A stretch of 59,052 bases of DNA from Azonexus sp. Lineage in GTDB: Bacteria; Pseudomonadota; Gammaproteobacteria; Burkholderiales; Rhodocyclaceae. Of the stretch, positions 1 through 8,837 are shown one piece after another. Both the position numbers and the translations under genes were made by a program. Numbering within the stretch: the first letter of the stretch is position 1; each line of letters begins with the position of its first letter. The stretch spans positions 1 to 59,052 of the forward strand of contig JAUYSK010000011.1 in assembly GCA_030696345.1 (NCBI GenBank), written 5' to 3'. The notes under the pieces were generated by a model that made no database searches, was not told the DNA's origin, and saw only the letters and a list, made by a program, of their open reading frames with translations.

Positions 1-1
1 C

Positions 2-1333
2 AACACGGCAACCGATCCAGCGCCGACGGAGATGTTCGAGACGGTGATCAATCTGAAGCCGGAATCCGAATGGCGCCCGGGTCTGACCACCGACAAGCTG
101 ATCGCCGAACTCGACAAGGCGCTGCAATTCCCCGGCGTCGCCAATGCCTGGACGATGCCGATCAAGGCCCGCATCGACATGCTGTCCACCGGCATTCGCA
201 CGCCGATCGGCATCAAGGTCTTCGGCAAGGATCTCGGCGAGATGGAAAAAATGGCCAAGGAAATCGAGGCCGTGGTCAAAGCCGTGCCCGGCACGACCAG
301 TGCCTTCGCCGAGCGCATCACCGGCGGCTTCTACCTCAACATCGAACCCGACCGCGAACAACTGGCGCGCTACGGCCTGGCCGTCGGCGATCTGCAGGAT
401 GTGATCGGCACGGCGCTGGGCGGCGAGATGGTGACAACCACGGTCGAGGGACGGGAACGTTTCGGCGTCACCATCCGCTATCCGCGCGAACTACGCTCCG
501 ATCCGCAGCAGATTGCCCGCGAGGTGCTGATCCCGACCATGGATGGGGCGATGATTCCGCTCGGGCAATTGGCCAAGGTTGTCGTCGCCAAGGGCGCGCC
601 CAGCATCCGTACCGAAAACGCCTTGCTCTCTGCCTACATTTATGTCGACATCCGCGACCGCGACATTGGCAGCTACGTGGCCGACGCCAAGAAAGCAGTC
701 GCCGAACAGGTCAAGTTCCCACCCGGCTACTACGTCACTTGGAGCGGCCAGTTCGAGTACATGGAACGGGCCATCGAGAAAATGAAGATTGTCATCCCGG
801 TGACGCTGTTGATCATCTTTCTGCTGCTTTACCTGAACTTCAAGCGACTGACCGAAACCCTGATTGTCATGCTGTCGGTGCCGTTTGCGTTGGTCGGCGG
901 GGTCTGGTTGATGTGGTTGCTTGGTTATAACCTGTCCGTCGCTGTCGCCGTGGGCTTCATTGCCTTGGCCGGGGTTGCGGCGGAAACCGGGGTGATCATG
1001 CTGATTTACCTCGACCATGCCGGGGAAGCGAGCCGGGCACAATGTCGCTCAGAAGGCCGTCCACCGCAGCAGTCAGATCTTTACGCCGCCATCATGGAAG
1101 GCGCCGTCGAACGCGTCCGGCCCAAGATGATGACGGTGACTGCCATCATGGCTGGCCTGCTACCTATCCTCTGGGGCACGGGCACTGGTTCGGAGGTCAT
1201 GAGCCGCATCGCCGCGCCGATGGTCGGCGGGATGATTTCATCAACCGTGCTGACGCTGGCAGTAATCCCGGCAATTTATGGTCTGGTCAAGCAATGGCAA
1301 CTGCGGCACGAAACGGCAGCCAGGGTTTACTAA
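2..1333 (+). CDS. cusA: CusA/CzcA-type heavy-metal RND efflux permease, C-terminal part
   Basis: This is the last ~443 residues of an inner-membrane proton-driven RND pump that exports metal ions, probably Cu+/Ag+, through a three-part envelope complex. The reading frame is open to the left edge of the window, so the first ATG at 32 is internal and the gene (about 1050 aa in this family) starts outside. Visible features are the periplasmic segment with TDPAP and RIDMLSTGI, then hydrophobic helices containing GVAAETGV, the charged TM4 signature of the CusA subgroup, and a final MSRIAAPMVGGM helix. The stop is followed by a large inverted repeat and a convergent histidine kinase gene. The partner genes (cusB, cusC) would lie to the left. 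The family assignment is firm; metal specificity is inferred. Confidence 0.9.
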   Translation, partial: NTATDPAPTEMFETVINLKPESEWRPGLTTDKLIAELDKALQFPGVANAWTMPIKARIDMLSTGIRTPIGIKVFGKDLGEMEKMAKEIEAVVKAVPGTTSAFAERITGGFYLNIEPDREQLARYGLAVGDLQDVIGTALGGEMVTTTVEGRERFGVTIRYPRELRSDPQQIAREVLIPTMDGAMIPLGQLAKVVVAKGAPSIRTENALLSAYIYVDIRDRDIGSYVADAKKAVAEQVKFPPGYYVTWSGQFEYMERAIEKMKIVIPVTLLIIFLLLYLNFKRLTETLIVMLSVPFALVGGVWLMWLLGYNLSVAVAVGFIALAGVAAETGVIMLIYLDHAGEASRAQCRSEGRPPQQSDLYAAIMEGAVERVRPKMMTVTAIMAGLLPILWGTGTGSEVMSRIAAPMVGGMISSTVLTLAVIPAIYGLVKQWQLRHETAARVY

Positions 1334-1362
1334 GGCGGCAATCAACTGGCGATACATCGGTC

Positions 1363-1417
1363 ATTCCCGCGTAGGCGGGAATCCAGTTCGTGCATGGACT
1401 CCCGCCTACGCGGGAGT
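1363..1417. repeat. Paired dRS3-like 20-bp palindromes forming a large inverted repeat
   Basis: Two 20-bp palindromes, ATTCCCGCGTAGGCGGGAAT (1363-1382) and ACTCCCGCCTACGCGGGAGT (1398-1417), are inverted copies of each other with two mismatches, separated by 15 bases. The first fits the ATTCCC-N8-GGGAAT pattern of neisserial dRS3 repeats and similar betaproteobacterial intergenic repeats. The pair lies between the converging 3' ends of the RND pump and the histidine kinase, so it may also work as a two-way transcription terminator, although there is no T-run. Confidence 0.75.
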
Positions 1418-1491
1418 GACAAATCTGGTTGCCGGTTTATAAAAGGCGCCACCATCGACAACCCGAAAATCAATGCTTCTGCCTTCGTGTA

Positions 1492-4476
1492 TCACTTGAT
1501 GAACCGCTCGGGCAGAAGCTGACGCACCAGATCAAGCAGGGCATCGGAATCAATCGGTTTGGCAACGTGGCCAAACATCCCGGCGGCCAGACATTTTTCC
1601 CGTTCCTCGATGAAAGCGTGGGCAGTCTGGGCAATGATCGGCAGGTCGGGGGCCAGTTCAAGGATCCGGCGCGTCGCTTCGTAGCCATCCATCTCCGGCA
1701 TCTGGATGTCCATCAGCACAATATCGTAAGCATCGCGCCCGTCGCGCAGCACGCGCTCGACCGCCTCGCGGCCATTGCTGACCATGACCACCCGGGCGCC
1801 ATCTTCAATCAAGTTCTCTTCCAGAATTGCCTGGTTGATCACCTCGTCCTCGGCAACCAGAAAAGAGATGCCGGCAAGCGGCTTTTCAACGGCCTTTGTT
1901 GGCGTCTTCGAGGCGACAAGCGACCCGTTTTCCTGGCTGGCAGACGGCACATACGGCAGGCTGAATTCAACCGTGGTCCCGGCATCGGGCTGGCTTTGCA
2001 CGTTAACCTCGCCATGCATCAGTTCGAGGATTCGCTTGCTGATCGCCAGACCCAGGCCTGTCCCGCCGAACCGGCGCGTTGCTGAAGCATCCGCCTGCTG
2101 GAATGGATTGAACAAATCTGCCAACTGGGCTTCGTTCATGCCGATGCCGCTGTCAGAAACCGTGAAAACCAGCCGCTCTCGCCGAAGCGATACAGCAAGC
2201 CTGATGCCGCCCTGCTCGGTGAATTTGACCGCGTTGGAAAGCACATTGAGCAACACCTGGCCAATTCGCAACGGATCGCTGATGCAGCGCTGCGGCACAT
2301 CGACGCCAATCTCGATTTGAAGTCTGAGCTGCTTGGCATCAGCCCGATCGCGAACGATCTCGACGGTGCCATTGATGACCTCGGCAATCGAAACCTCCGT
2401 CTGCTCAATGTTCAGTTTGCCGGCTTCGATCTTGGAAAAATCAAGAATGTCGTTGATGACCCCAAGCAGCCTTATTCCGGACTGACGAATCTTGGCAAAG
2501 GAATCGCGCGCCTTTTCAGCGTTCTGATAGTTGCGATAGCCGATATCGGCAAAGCCCAGAACACCGTTCAGCGGCGTACGAATTTCGTGGCTCATGTTGG
2601 CCAGAAACTCACTGCGCACCCGGGCCAGATTCTCGGCCGCCTTCAGTGCCCGTTCGCGCGCCTCGGCCATGGCGGACTGTTCGCTGATGTCAACGAAACT
2701 GATCACCGCGCCCGTCGTGACGCCGTCATGCAGCATCGGGTGAATCGCATACATGACCGGAAGCGCGTGGCCGTCGGCATGCCAGTAAACCTCATTGTCG
2801 ACGCGCACGCGCTGCCCCAGACGCATGGCATTGTAGCTGGGGCATTCGACCAGCGGGTAAGGCGTACCATCCGGACGGCTGTGATGGAAAAGGGCGTGGT
2901 CGGCGCGACCGATGACCTGATCGGCCTGGTAACCCAGCATTTCGCAAGCGGCTGGATTGATGAAGGTGATGAAGCCATCGGTATCAACGCCATACAGCCC
3001 GTCGGCGCTCGATTGCACGATGTGGCTGGCCTTGGCCTCCGTTTCCAGCAGGGCGCTGGTCCGCTGCTGGACCAGATCCTCAAGCTGGCGTTGGTGTTTT
3101 TCCAGTTCAGCTTCGTACTGCTTGCGCGCGGTAATGTCGCGGCCGACAACGACCATGGCACGACGATTGTTCTCATCGTCAAACAGGGGCACCTTGATCA
3201 CGTCGAAATGGAGTGTCGCGCCCTCAACATCAGTCACCGACTCCTCGGCGCGATAAGGTTTGGCGGCAGCCCAGGCCGCATCATCCCCATTTTTGCAAAC
3301 CGCCAGTCTTGCCGCCAGATGGGGATAAGCGGCACCGATCTGGATATCGGTCATCCCATGCCAGCCAATGCCTTCGAGGCCAAACAGGCGAAGGCAGACA
3401 TTGTTCGCAATCAGCCAGCGACCTTCGCCATCCTTGAACTGGATCGAGTCCGGCACCACCTCGACCAGCGTTCGCAGTTGCGCTTCGCGGTCCGCCAAGG
3501 CCTTTTCGCGCTGCTCCGCCTCGGTCAGCAGGCGCAGCAGGAATCTGCCCAGCAATAGGGAGAAAAGCATAAAGCCCACGGCCATTCCCGAGGTTTTAGC
3601 GACCTCGGTAGTCCAGTCCGCCAGATAATCCTCGCTCGCCGCGCCAGCGATGACGATCATCGGCGCCTTGCTCAACCGCCGAAACGTGACGGTGCGCTGA
3701 AAGCCGTCAGAACTGGCCGGCGTGTAGTAAGTCTCGGTGAGCACACCTGATTCGGTCAGCTGGCGCAATCGCGCCGACGGCGAGGCACTGCCAATCTGGC
3801 CGACCGGCTGGTCGGATATCTCAGGAAAACGGGCAATCAGGTCAAGGTTCTTGTCCCGCAGGATGATCGTGCCATTTGGTCCAAGATCGTAGCCTGCCAG
3901 GATCATCGCAAAATGCCCGACCGAAATGGGCGCTGAAATGACCCCGGCAAAGCTGCCATCCGGGTAGTTATAGCGCCGGGAAAATCCCACGATGAATTGC
4001 TTGGCCACCCGGCCCATGCGGGGCTTGGAAATTTGCAACGTGTCATCGGCCTGGTCGCGGTGGTAGCGAAAATAGTCGCGATCCGCCCAACTGACCGGGA
4101 CCTGCTTGTTCAGACCCTTGCCAAGAATGACGCGCCCCTCGGCATTCGCCACCCGAAATGCCTCGACTTCAGGCAGCCGTTGTTCATGCCTGGCCAGAAA
4201 ATCAGCCATCTCCTGCTCATTGAACCCTTTTCCGGCCAGCTGTTCTTCAAGTTCGTCGCCGACCGTGCGCAAGGCGAGGTCAATTTTTTCAATGCTGCTG
4301 GAGAGGTTTTGATCAAGCGCGCTGGTGATGTTTTGGGTCAGCGTTTCGGCACGTAGCACGTATTGGCCACGGCTCAGATGCAACGAATACCCGGAAAGCG
4401 CAATAACCAGAAGATTGCAGCCGAGCAGACCAGCAATCAACGTTGCGCGCAACGGCCTGGAGGTCGTCAAAGGCAC
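1492..4476 (-). CDS. Hybrid sensor histidine kinase (Cache-like, PAS, PAS, HisKA, HATPase, REC)
   Basis: This is a 994-residue membrane hybrid kinase. A first membrane helix (about 11-31) is followed by a periplasmic Cache-like sensor region (about 35-285) and a second helix (about 290-312). Two PAS domains follow (about 333-455 and 485-605), then HisKA with the phospho-accepting His in SHEIRTPLNG, an HATPase domain with [13 protein letters not shown], and a C-terminal receiver with phospho-Asp in VLMDIQMPEMDG. The stimulus is unknown. It converges on the metal pump gene but there is no direct evidence of a link. The start at 4476 is GTG with GGAG only one base upstream; a TTG two codons later (4470) has better Shine-Dalgarno spacing and may be the true start. 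No separate response regulator is adjacent. Confidence 0.88.
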   Translation of the reverse strand: MPLTTSRPLRATLIAGLLGCNLLVIALSGYSLHLSRGQYVLRAETLTQNITSALDQNLSSSIEKIDLALRTVGDELEEQLAGKGFNEQEMADFLARHEQRLPEVEAFRVANAEGRVILGKGLNKQVPVSWADRDYFRYHRDQADDTLQISKPRMGRVAKQFIVGFSRRYNYPDGSFAGVISAPISVGHFAMILAGYDLGPNGTIILRDKNLDLIARFPEISDQPVGQIGSASPSARLRQLTESGVLTETYYTPASSDGFQRTVTFRRLSKAPMIVIAGAASEDYLADWTTEVAKTSGMAVGFMLFSLLLGRFLLRLLTEAEQREKALADREAQLRTLVEVVPDSIQFKDGEGRWLIANNVCLRLFGLEGIGWHGMTDIQIGAAYPHLAARLAVCKNGDDAAWAAAKPYRAEESVTDVEGATLHFDVIKVPLFDDENNRRAMVVVGRDITARKQYEAELEKHQRQLEDLVQQRTSALLETEAKASHIVQSSADGLYGVDTDGFITFINPAACEMLGYQADQVIGRADHALFHHSRPDGTPYPLVECPSYNAMRLGQRVRVDNEVYWHADGHALPVMYAIHPMLHDGVTTGAVISFVDISEQSAMAEARERALKAAENLARVRSEFLANMSHEIRTPLNGVLGFADIGYRNYQNAEKARDSFAKIRQSGIRLLGVINDILDFSKIEAGKLNIEQTEVSIAEVINGTVEIVRDRADAKQLRLQIEIGVDVPQRCISDPLRIGQVLLNVLSNAVKFTEQGGIRLAVSLRRERLVFTVSDSGIGMNEAQLADLFNPFQQADASATRRFGGTGLGLAISKRILELMHGEVNVQSQPDAGTTVEFSLPYVPSASQENGSLVASKTPTKAVEKPLAGISFLVAEDEVINQAILEENLIEDGARVVMVSNGREAVERVLRDGRDAYDIVLMDIQMPEMDGYEATRRILELAPDLPIIAQTAHAFIEEREKCLAAGMFGHVAKPIDSDALLDLVRQLLPERFIK

Positions 4477-4605
4477 ACTCCAGAGTCATGGCAGCGCCAT
4501 GACATGCGCACTTCAATAGCTGAAGTCATGCCCTATCCAATCCCTGAGTATTTTTTATCGCATATATTTGCTGACGAATTTTACGCCTTTCGTCATAGGT
4601 CGTGT

Positions 4606-5382
4606 CTAGCCGACTTGTCGCCGCCGGAATACCCAGCTTTTTTCGTCGGACACCGACGGCTCGAAGGCATAGCCGTCATCGTCGAACTCCTTCAGGCCCT
4701 CCGGCTCGGTCAACCGATTGACCACGGCGTAACGCGTCATCAGGCCGCGCGCCCGTTTGGCGTAGAAACTGATGATCTTGTAGCGACCATTCTTCCAGTC
4801 CTCGAACACCGGCTGGATCAGCTCACCCTTGATCTTGCGGCCGACGGCGGCCTTGAAATATTCCTCTGAGGCGAGGTTGACCGCAACCGGGCGCACCATG
4901 GTGGCGAGTTCGGCATTGATCGCATCAAGCAGCCGTTCGCCCCAGAAGGTGTAGAGATCCTTTCCGGCCTTGTTGGCAAACTTGGTGCCCATTTCCAGCC
5001 GGTAAGGCTGCATCAGATCGAGCGGCTTGAGGATGCCGTAGAGGCCGGAGAGCATGCGCACCTGTTTTTGGGCGAAATCGAGATCGTCAGCCGACAGGGT
5101 TTTGGCTGATAAGCCATCGTAAACATCGCCGTCAAAAGCCAGCACAGCCTGCTTGGCATTCTCCGGCGTGAAGGGCAGGTGCCAGTCGGCATAGCGGTTG
5201 AAATTGAGCAGCGCCAGCGGATCGGAGAGGTCCATCAGGTTGGCAATATCGGCCGGCGACAGGCGGCGCAACTGCTTGATCAGGATTTCCGACTGCTTCA
5301 GGAAGGCCGGCTGCGTAAAAGTCGCCACTTGCGCCGGCGACTTGTAATCAAGCGATTTGGCGGGGGAAAGGAAGAGCAGCAT
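4606..5382 (-). CDS. yaaA: YaaA family peroxide stress protein (DUF328/UPF0246)
   Basis: The 258-residue product starts with [13 protein letters not shown] and contains FNGDVY-like [29 protein letters not shown] and TFWGERL blocks, which are diagnostic of the YaaA family. Length is normal for the family. In E. coli YaaA lowers free intracellular iron during peroxide stress and belongs to the OxyR regulon; that role here is by homology only. The gene is divergent from the DUF2863 gene, sharing an 89-bp intergenic region that holds a perfect palindrome. It ends 130 bp before the start of the hybrid kinase; no clear terminator was seen between them. Confidence 0.93.
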   Translation of the reverse strand: MLLFLSPAKSLDYKSPAQVATFTQPAFLKQSEILIKQLRRLSPADIANLMDLSDPLALLNFNRYADWHLPFTPENAKQAVLAFDGDVYDGLSAKTLSADDLDFAQKQVRMLSGLYGILKPLDLMQPYRLEMGTKFANKAGKDLYTFWGERLLDAINAELATMVRPVAVNLASEEYFKAAVGRKIKGELIQPVFEDWKNGRYKIISFYAKRARGLMTRYAVVNRLTEPEGLKEFDDDGYAFEPSVSDEKSWVFRRRQVG

Positions 5383-5424
5383 AGGGACAGCCTCGGTGGT
5401 TTTTTGTGCAATGCGACACGCCGA

Positions 5425-5444
5425 ATTTTACCGGCTGGTAAAAT
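5425..5444. promoter_or_regulatory. Perfect 8-bp inverted repeat between divergent yaaA and DUF2863 genes
   Basis: ATTTTACC-GGCT-GGTAAAAT is a perfect inverted repeat with a 4-base centre. It lies 43 bp upstream of yaaA and 27 bp upstream of the DUF2863 start, a position suited to an operator acting on both promoters. The binding protein is unknown, and it does not resemble an OxyR site. Operator function is inference. Confidence 0.4.
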
Positions 5445-5471
5445 CCTGTCTTTGTATTTTCTGGAACACCC

Positions 5472-6644
5472 ATGAAACGAACCCGCTTCGGCTCGCGCGA
5501 CCGCCTTTCCCGCGATGCTGCTGAACTCCAGCGCCTGGCCACCGGTCTTTCCGAGTCCGGCGGCAAACTGGAAGACAGTTACTGGGAAACCCAACTGGCC
5601 GAAACCGTCGACAGCCTGCTCAAGAATGGTGCCGAAGACGACATCAACACCGCGCTCGACCGCCTGTTCGAAGCCAACCCGCGGGCCCACGACGAACTGG
5701 CCGACATGGTCGAATCGCGCGCCGAAACCAATCGCATGGAATCCAACGGTCAGGAATTCGACATTCAGTTATTTGCCGCGCCGGTGCTCGCCTGGTCGCG
5801 CTTTTCGATTCCCGCCTGCGCCCTGCCGAAGAGCACGGTCGAGGCATTGACGGTGCACCTCGGCGCTCACGTTTTCGGCGCCAATACCCGCATTGCGCTG
5901 GCTGATTTCCTGTTCAGCCCGGACCAGTTGCCGCGCAGCTTCTGCGACACCTGGCAGATGACCCAGTCGCTCGGTCAGGCGACGCTGGCTGGCCAGCATC
6001 TGGCGGTCGACGCCAAGAGCATGGCAGAAACCAACCGTTTTCTCTCCGACGTTCGTTACCTGATCGGCAGCATTGCCGTACCCCGTGGCAAACCGCTGTT
6101 CCGCTGGAATGAAAAGGATGGCAACAAGGAAGCGGCCCTCAAGGAATGGATCAAACAGGGCAGCCCGAATCTGGAACCGCTGCTCACCGGCTGTGCCTGG
6201 CAACCGCTGCTGCCAGACGCCTACCATGCCTCCTGCCGCAACGCCGACCGTCTCTCCCGGCCATACTCGCTGAAGGCTTCGGTCGCTTTCCTGCAGACCA
6301 TGCTCGGCCTGATGCCGGCTGACATCCGCGCCGTCGTCGGCCCCTGCTACGACCGCCGGATGGAGGAATACCGCGTCGGCCTGGGGCCCAAGGACAAGGA
6401 CGAGACCTTCCACGGCATCGTCTGGCCGCTGCTCGGCGCCGAAGATGAAGCAACCGACGCCGCCAGCGAAATCGAGGCGGTGCTGCGCGAAGCCGGGGTC
6501 AAGGATGTGCTGTTCCTCGACCACCATTTCCCGATGGAATTCTGCGACGACTGCGGCGCCCCGCTCTTCCCCAACGCCGAAGCTGAGCTGGCCCACGCCG
6601 AAATGCCGGAACAGACCGCCACCGACTCGCAAGCATTGCATTGA
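5472..6644 (+). CDS. DUF2863 family protein
   Basis: This 390-residue soluble protein of unknown function matches the betaproteobacterial DUF2863 family by overall sequence character (from memory, not by search). The N-terminal part is acidic and helical. The middle has a conserved-looking ALPKSTVEAL and HVFGANTRIALADFLFS stretch. The C-terminal part has VVGPCYDRRMEEYRVG and a CDDC motif (FCDDCGAPLFPNAEAE) that could bind a metal or form a disulfide. No signal peptide or membrane helix is visible. Its TGA overlaps the bioA ATG by one base (TGATG), which suggests co-transcription and translational coupling with bioA, although no functional link to biotin is known. Confidence 0.8.
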   Translation: MKRTRFGSRDRLSRDAAELQRLATGLSESGGKLEDSYWETQLAETVDSLLKNGAEDDINTALDRLFEANPRAHDELADMVESRAETNRMESNGQEFDIQLFAAPVLAWSRFSIPACALPKSTVEALTVHLGAHVFGANTRIALADFLFSPDQLPRSFCDTWQMTQSLGQATLAGQHLAVDAKSMAETNRFLSDVRYLIGSIAVPRGKPLFRWNEKDGNKEAALKEWIKQGSPNLEPLLTGCAWQPLLPDAYHASCRNADRLSRPYSLKASVAFLQTMLGLMPADIRAVVGPCYDRRMEEYRVGLGPKDKDETFHGIVWPLLGAEDEATDAASEIEAVLREAGVKDVLFLDHHFPMEFCDDCGAPLFPNAEAELAHAEMPEQTATDSQALH

Positions 6645-7996
6645 TGCAGAAAGCGTCGAACCAGGACTGGCTGACCCGCAGCCAGGCCGCTGTCTGGCAT
6701 CCCTGCACGCAGATGCAGCACCACGCGCAGACCGGTTCGCCCGGCCACCTGCCGCTGGTACCCATCGCCCGCGGCAGCGGCGCCTGGCTCTACGACTTCG
6801 ACGGCAAGCGTTACCTCGACGGCATCAGCTCGTGGTGGACCAACCTCTTCGGCCATGCCAACCCGCGTATCAACGCGGCTTTGCGCGACCAGCTCGAAAC
6901 GCTCGAACACGTCATGCTGGCCGGCTTCACGCACCAGCCGGTGGTCGAGCTTTCCGAGCGTTTATCGGCGTTAACCGCAGGCAGCCTCGGCCACGCCTTC
7001 TACGCTTCCGACGGCGCCTCGGCCACCGAGATCGCCCTGAAAATGAGTTTTCATTACTGGCGCAATGTCGGCCGGCCCGAGAAGGCTGAATTTCTCTGCC
7101 TGGCCGGCAGTTACCACGGCGAAACCGTGGGCGCCTTGGCCGTCACCGACGTCGCCATTTTCAAGGATGCCTACGCGCCACTGGTCCGCGCGGCCACGGT
7201 CATCCCGTCGCCGGATTTCCGTCTGGCCGAAGCCGGAGAAAGCCCGGCTGACGTCGCCCGGCGCGCCGCCGCTGCCTTGGAAAAACATCTCGAAACCTAT
7301 GGCGAAAAAATCGCCGCCCTGATCGTCGAGCCGCTGGTTCAAGGCGCCGCCGGCATGGCGATGTACGACCCCGAATACCTGCGCCTCGCCCGCCAGCTCT
7401 GCGACCGCTACGAAGTCCACCTGATCTGCGACGAAATCGCCGTCGGCTGCGGCCGCACCGGCACCTTTTTCGCCCACGAACAGGCAGAAATCCGCCCCGA
7501 TCTGATGTGCCTGTCGAAAGGCATCTCCGGCGGCTACCTGCCGCTCTCTATCGTCCTATCCTGCGACACGATCTACAACGCTTTCCTTGACGATTCGGTC
7601 GCCCGCGCCTTCCTGCATTCGCACTCCTACACCGGCAACCCGCTGGCCTGCCGTGCCGCGCTGGCAACACTCGACATCTTTGCCACAGACGACACGCTTG
7701 CGGTCAACCGGCAAAAATCGGCAAAAATCAGCGCCGCCCTCGCCCCGCTGGCCGAGCATCCGCAAGTACGCCACCTGCGCCAGCGCGGCATGATCGCCGC
7801 CTTCGACGTAGTAACCGACGACCCGTACTTTTCGCGCAAGTTCTACCGCGCCGCGCTGGATCGCGAAGCTCTGATCCGGCCAATCGGCAACACGGTTTAT
7901 CTGATGCCGCCGTACATCGTCAGCGACGAGGAAATTACCCATCTGGGGCAAGCAATCCAGCACGCGATCGCCGCTACATTGGACGGGACACCCTGA
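6644..7996 (+). CDS. bioA: Adenosylmethionine-8-amino-7-oxononanoate aminotransferase
   Basis: BioA (450 aa) transfers the amino group of S-adenosylmethionine to 7-keto-8-aminopelargonate, giving 7,8-diaminopelargonate in cytosolic biotin synthesis, with pyridoxal phosphate as cofactor. Diagnostic segments are VWHPCTQM near the N-terminus, ISSWWTNLFGH, YHGETVGALAVT, LICDEIAVGCGRTGTFFAHE and the PLP lysine in CLSKGISGGYLPLS. ATG at 6644 is chosen over an in-frame TTG one codon upstream because it overlaps the upstream stop as TGATG. The rest of the biotin genes resume 1.3 kb downstream, after a toxin-antitoxin pair and a small gene. Confidence 0.97.
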   Translation: MQKASNQDWLTRSQAAVWHPCTQMQHHAQTGSPGHLPLVPIARGSGAWLYDFDGKRYLDGISSWWTNLFGHANPRINAALRDQLETLEHVMLAGFTHQPVVELSERLSALTAGSLGHAFYASDGASATEIALKMSFHYWRNVGRPEKAEFLCLAGSYHGETVGALAVTDVAIFKDAYAPLVRAATVIPSPDFRLAEAGESPADVARRAAAALEKHLETYGEKIAALIVEPLVQGAAGMAMYDPEYLRLARQLCDRYEVHLICDEIAVGCGRTGTFFAHEQAEIRPDLMCLSKGISGGYLPLSIVLSCDTIYNAFLDDSVARAFLHSHSYTGNPLACRAALATLDIFATDDTLAVNRQKSAKISAALAPLAEHPQVRHLRQRGMIAAFDVVTDDPYFSRKFYRAALDREALIRPIGNTVYLMPPYIVSDEEITHLGQAIQHAIAATLDGTP

Positions 7997-8026
7997 CTCT
8001 CCCTTTCATCTTGCGCCCCGAACCGC

Positions 8027-8048
8027 TTTGTATTACCGTTAATACAAA
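8027..8048. promoter_or_regulatory. Operator-like perfect palindrome upstream of the RHH antitoxin
   Basis: TTTGTATTA-CCGT-TAATACAAA is a perfect 9-bp inverted repeat with a 4-base centre, ending 18 bp before the antitoxin ATG. It is AT-rich in a GC-rich region and contains a -10-like TAATAC. RHH antitoxins usually repress their own promoter by binding such sites, so autoregulation by the downstream gene pair is a strong inference. Confidence 0.6.
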
Positions 8049-8066
8049 TCTTTCCCGGAGCATCCC

Positions 8067-8333
8067 ATGACCACGACCGTTCGCCTTCCGCTGCGCCTTG
8101 AGCAGACGCTTGGTCGCTACTGTGTCGAGCATCGGCGCAGCAAGTCGGAAGTCATCATCGAATTACTGGAACAACGCTTTGCTGGCGAATCAACCGAGAA
8201 AACGCCTTACGAACTGGCTTGTGAAGCCGGCTTTCTTGGCTCGCTGAATGTTGACGAAAACACGGCTGGTGAAGCCAAGGCCCGCGTCAAGGCAGCCATC
8301 GCCCGCAAGCACGGCCGGACGACCGAAGAATGA
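8067..8333 (+). CDS. Ribbon-helix-helix antitoxin, VapB-like
   Basis: This 88-residue protein begins with the beta strand TTTVRLPLRLEQTL and a helix-turn-helix pair containing SKSEVIIELLEQRF, a typical ribbon-helix-helix DNA-binding domain (residues 1-45). A charged C-terminal tail would wrap the toxin. A GGAG Shine-Dalgarno lies 8 bases before the ATG. The stop overlaps the toxin start by 4 bases (ATGA). It is inferred to neutralise the PIN toxin downstream and to repress its own promoter through the palindrome at 8027-8048. Confidence 0.8.
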   Translation: MTTTVRLPLRLEQTLGRYCVEHRRSKSEVIIELLEQRFAGESTEKTPYELACEAGFLGSLNVDENTAGEAKARVKAAIARKHGRTTEE

Positions 8334-8734
8334 ACCTGCTGCTGGTCGATACCGGGCCGCTCGTCGCGCTGGCCAACAAACGCGACAAATACCATGTGTC
8401 GTGCAGCGATTTTCTCAAAAACTATCGCGGCCGCCTGCTGACCACCTGGGCCGTTCTCACCGAATTCTCCCACCTGGCCTGTTCGGTCAATACCACTGTG
8501 GCGCTCTACCAATGGATAGAGCGTGGCGGCATGGAAATCGCCACCCTGGGGCGCGAAGAACTGGTCAGTACCATCGACTGGATCACCCGCTACGCCGACC
8601 GCCCGATGGACCTGGCCGATGCTTCGCTGGTTATCACCGCCCTCAAGACCGGCTGCTGTGACGTCTGGACACTGGACAGGGCGGATTTTGAGACTTACCG
8701 TTTGCCGGGGCGAAAGCGGTTTCGATTGGCGTGA
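8330..8734 (+). CDS. PIN-domain ribonuclease toxin, VapC-like
   Basis: The 134-residue product is a single PIN domain. Acidic metal-binding residues are visible as Asp in LLLVDTGPLVAL (residue 7), Glu in VLTEFSHL, and Asp in MDLADASLV; a fourth acidic site is TLDRADFE. Such toxins cleave RNA, often tRNA or rRNA, when released from the antitoxin. It overlaps the antitoxin gene by 4 bp, the usual type II toxin-antitoxin arrangement. The pair splits the biotin gene cluster, which suggests insertion by transfer. The RNA target cannot be told from sequence. Confidence 0.82.
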   Translation: MNLLLVDTGPLVALANKRDKYHVSCSDFLKNYRGRLLTTWAVLTEFSHLACSVNTTVALYQWIERGGMEIATLGREELVSTIDWITRYADRPMDLADASLVITALKTGCCDVWTLDRADFETYRLPGRKRFRLA

Positions 8735-8837
8735 AGCAGAAACGTGCTTTGATCCCACTCACCTCGCAATACATCACCCCTTTGTTGTCCAATACTTCTC
8801 AACATCGCGAGGCTGACACCCCGCAAAGGCTACACAC

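Noticed and set aside
2317..3558. 413-codon open frame on the plus strand
   Set aside because: It is antisense to the hybrid kinase gene; its composition is that of a GC-rich shadow frame and it has no recognisable domain.
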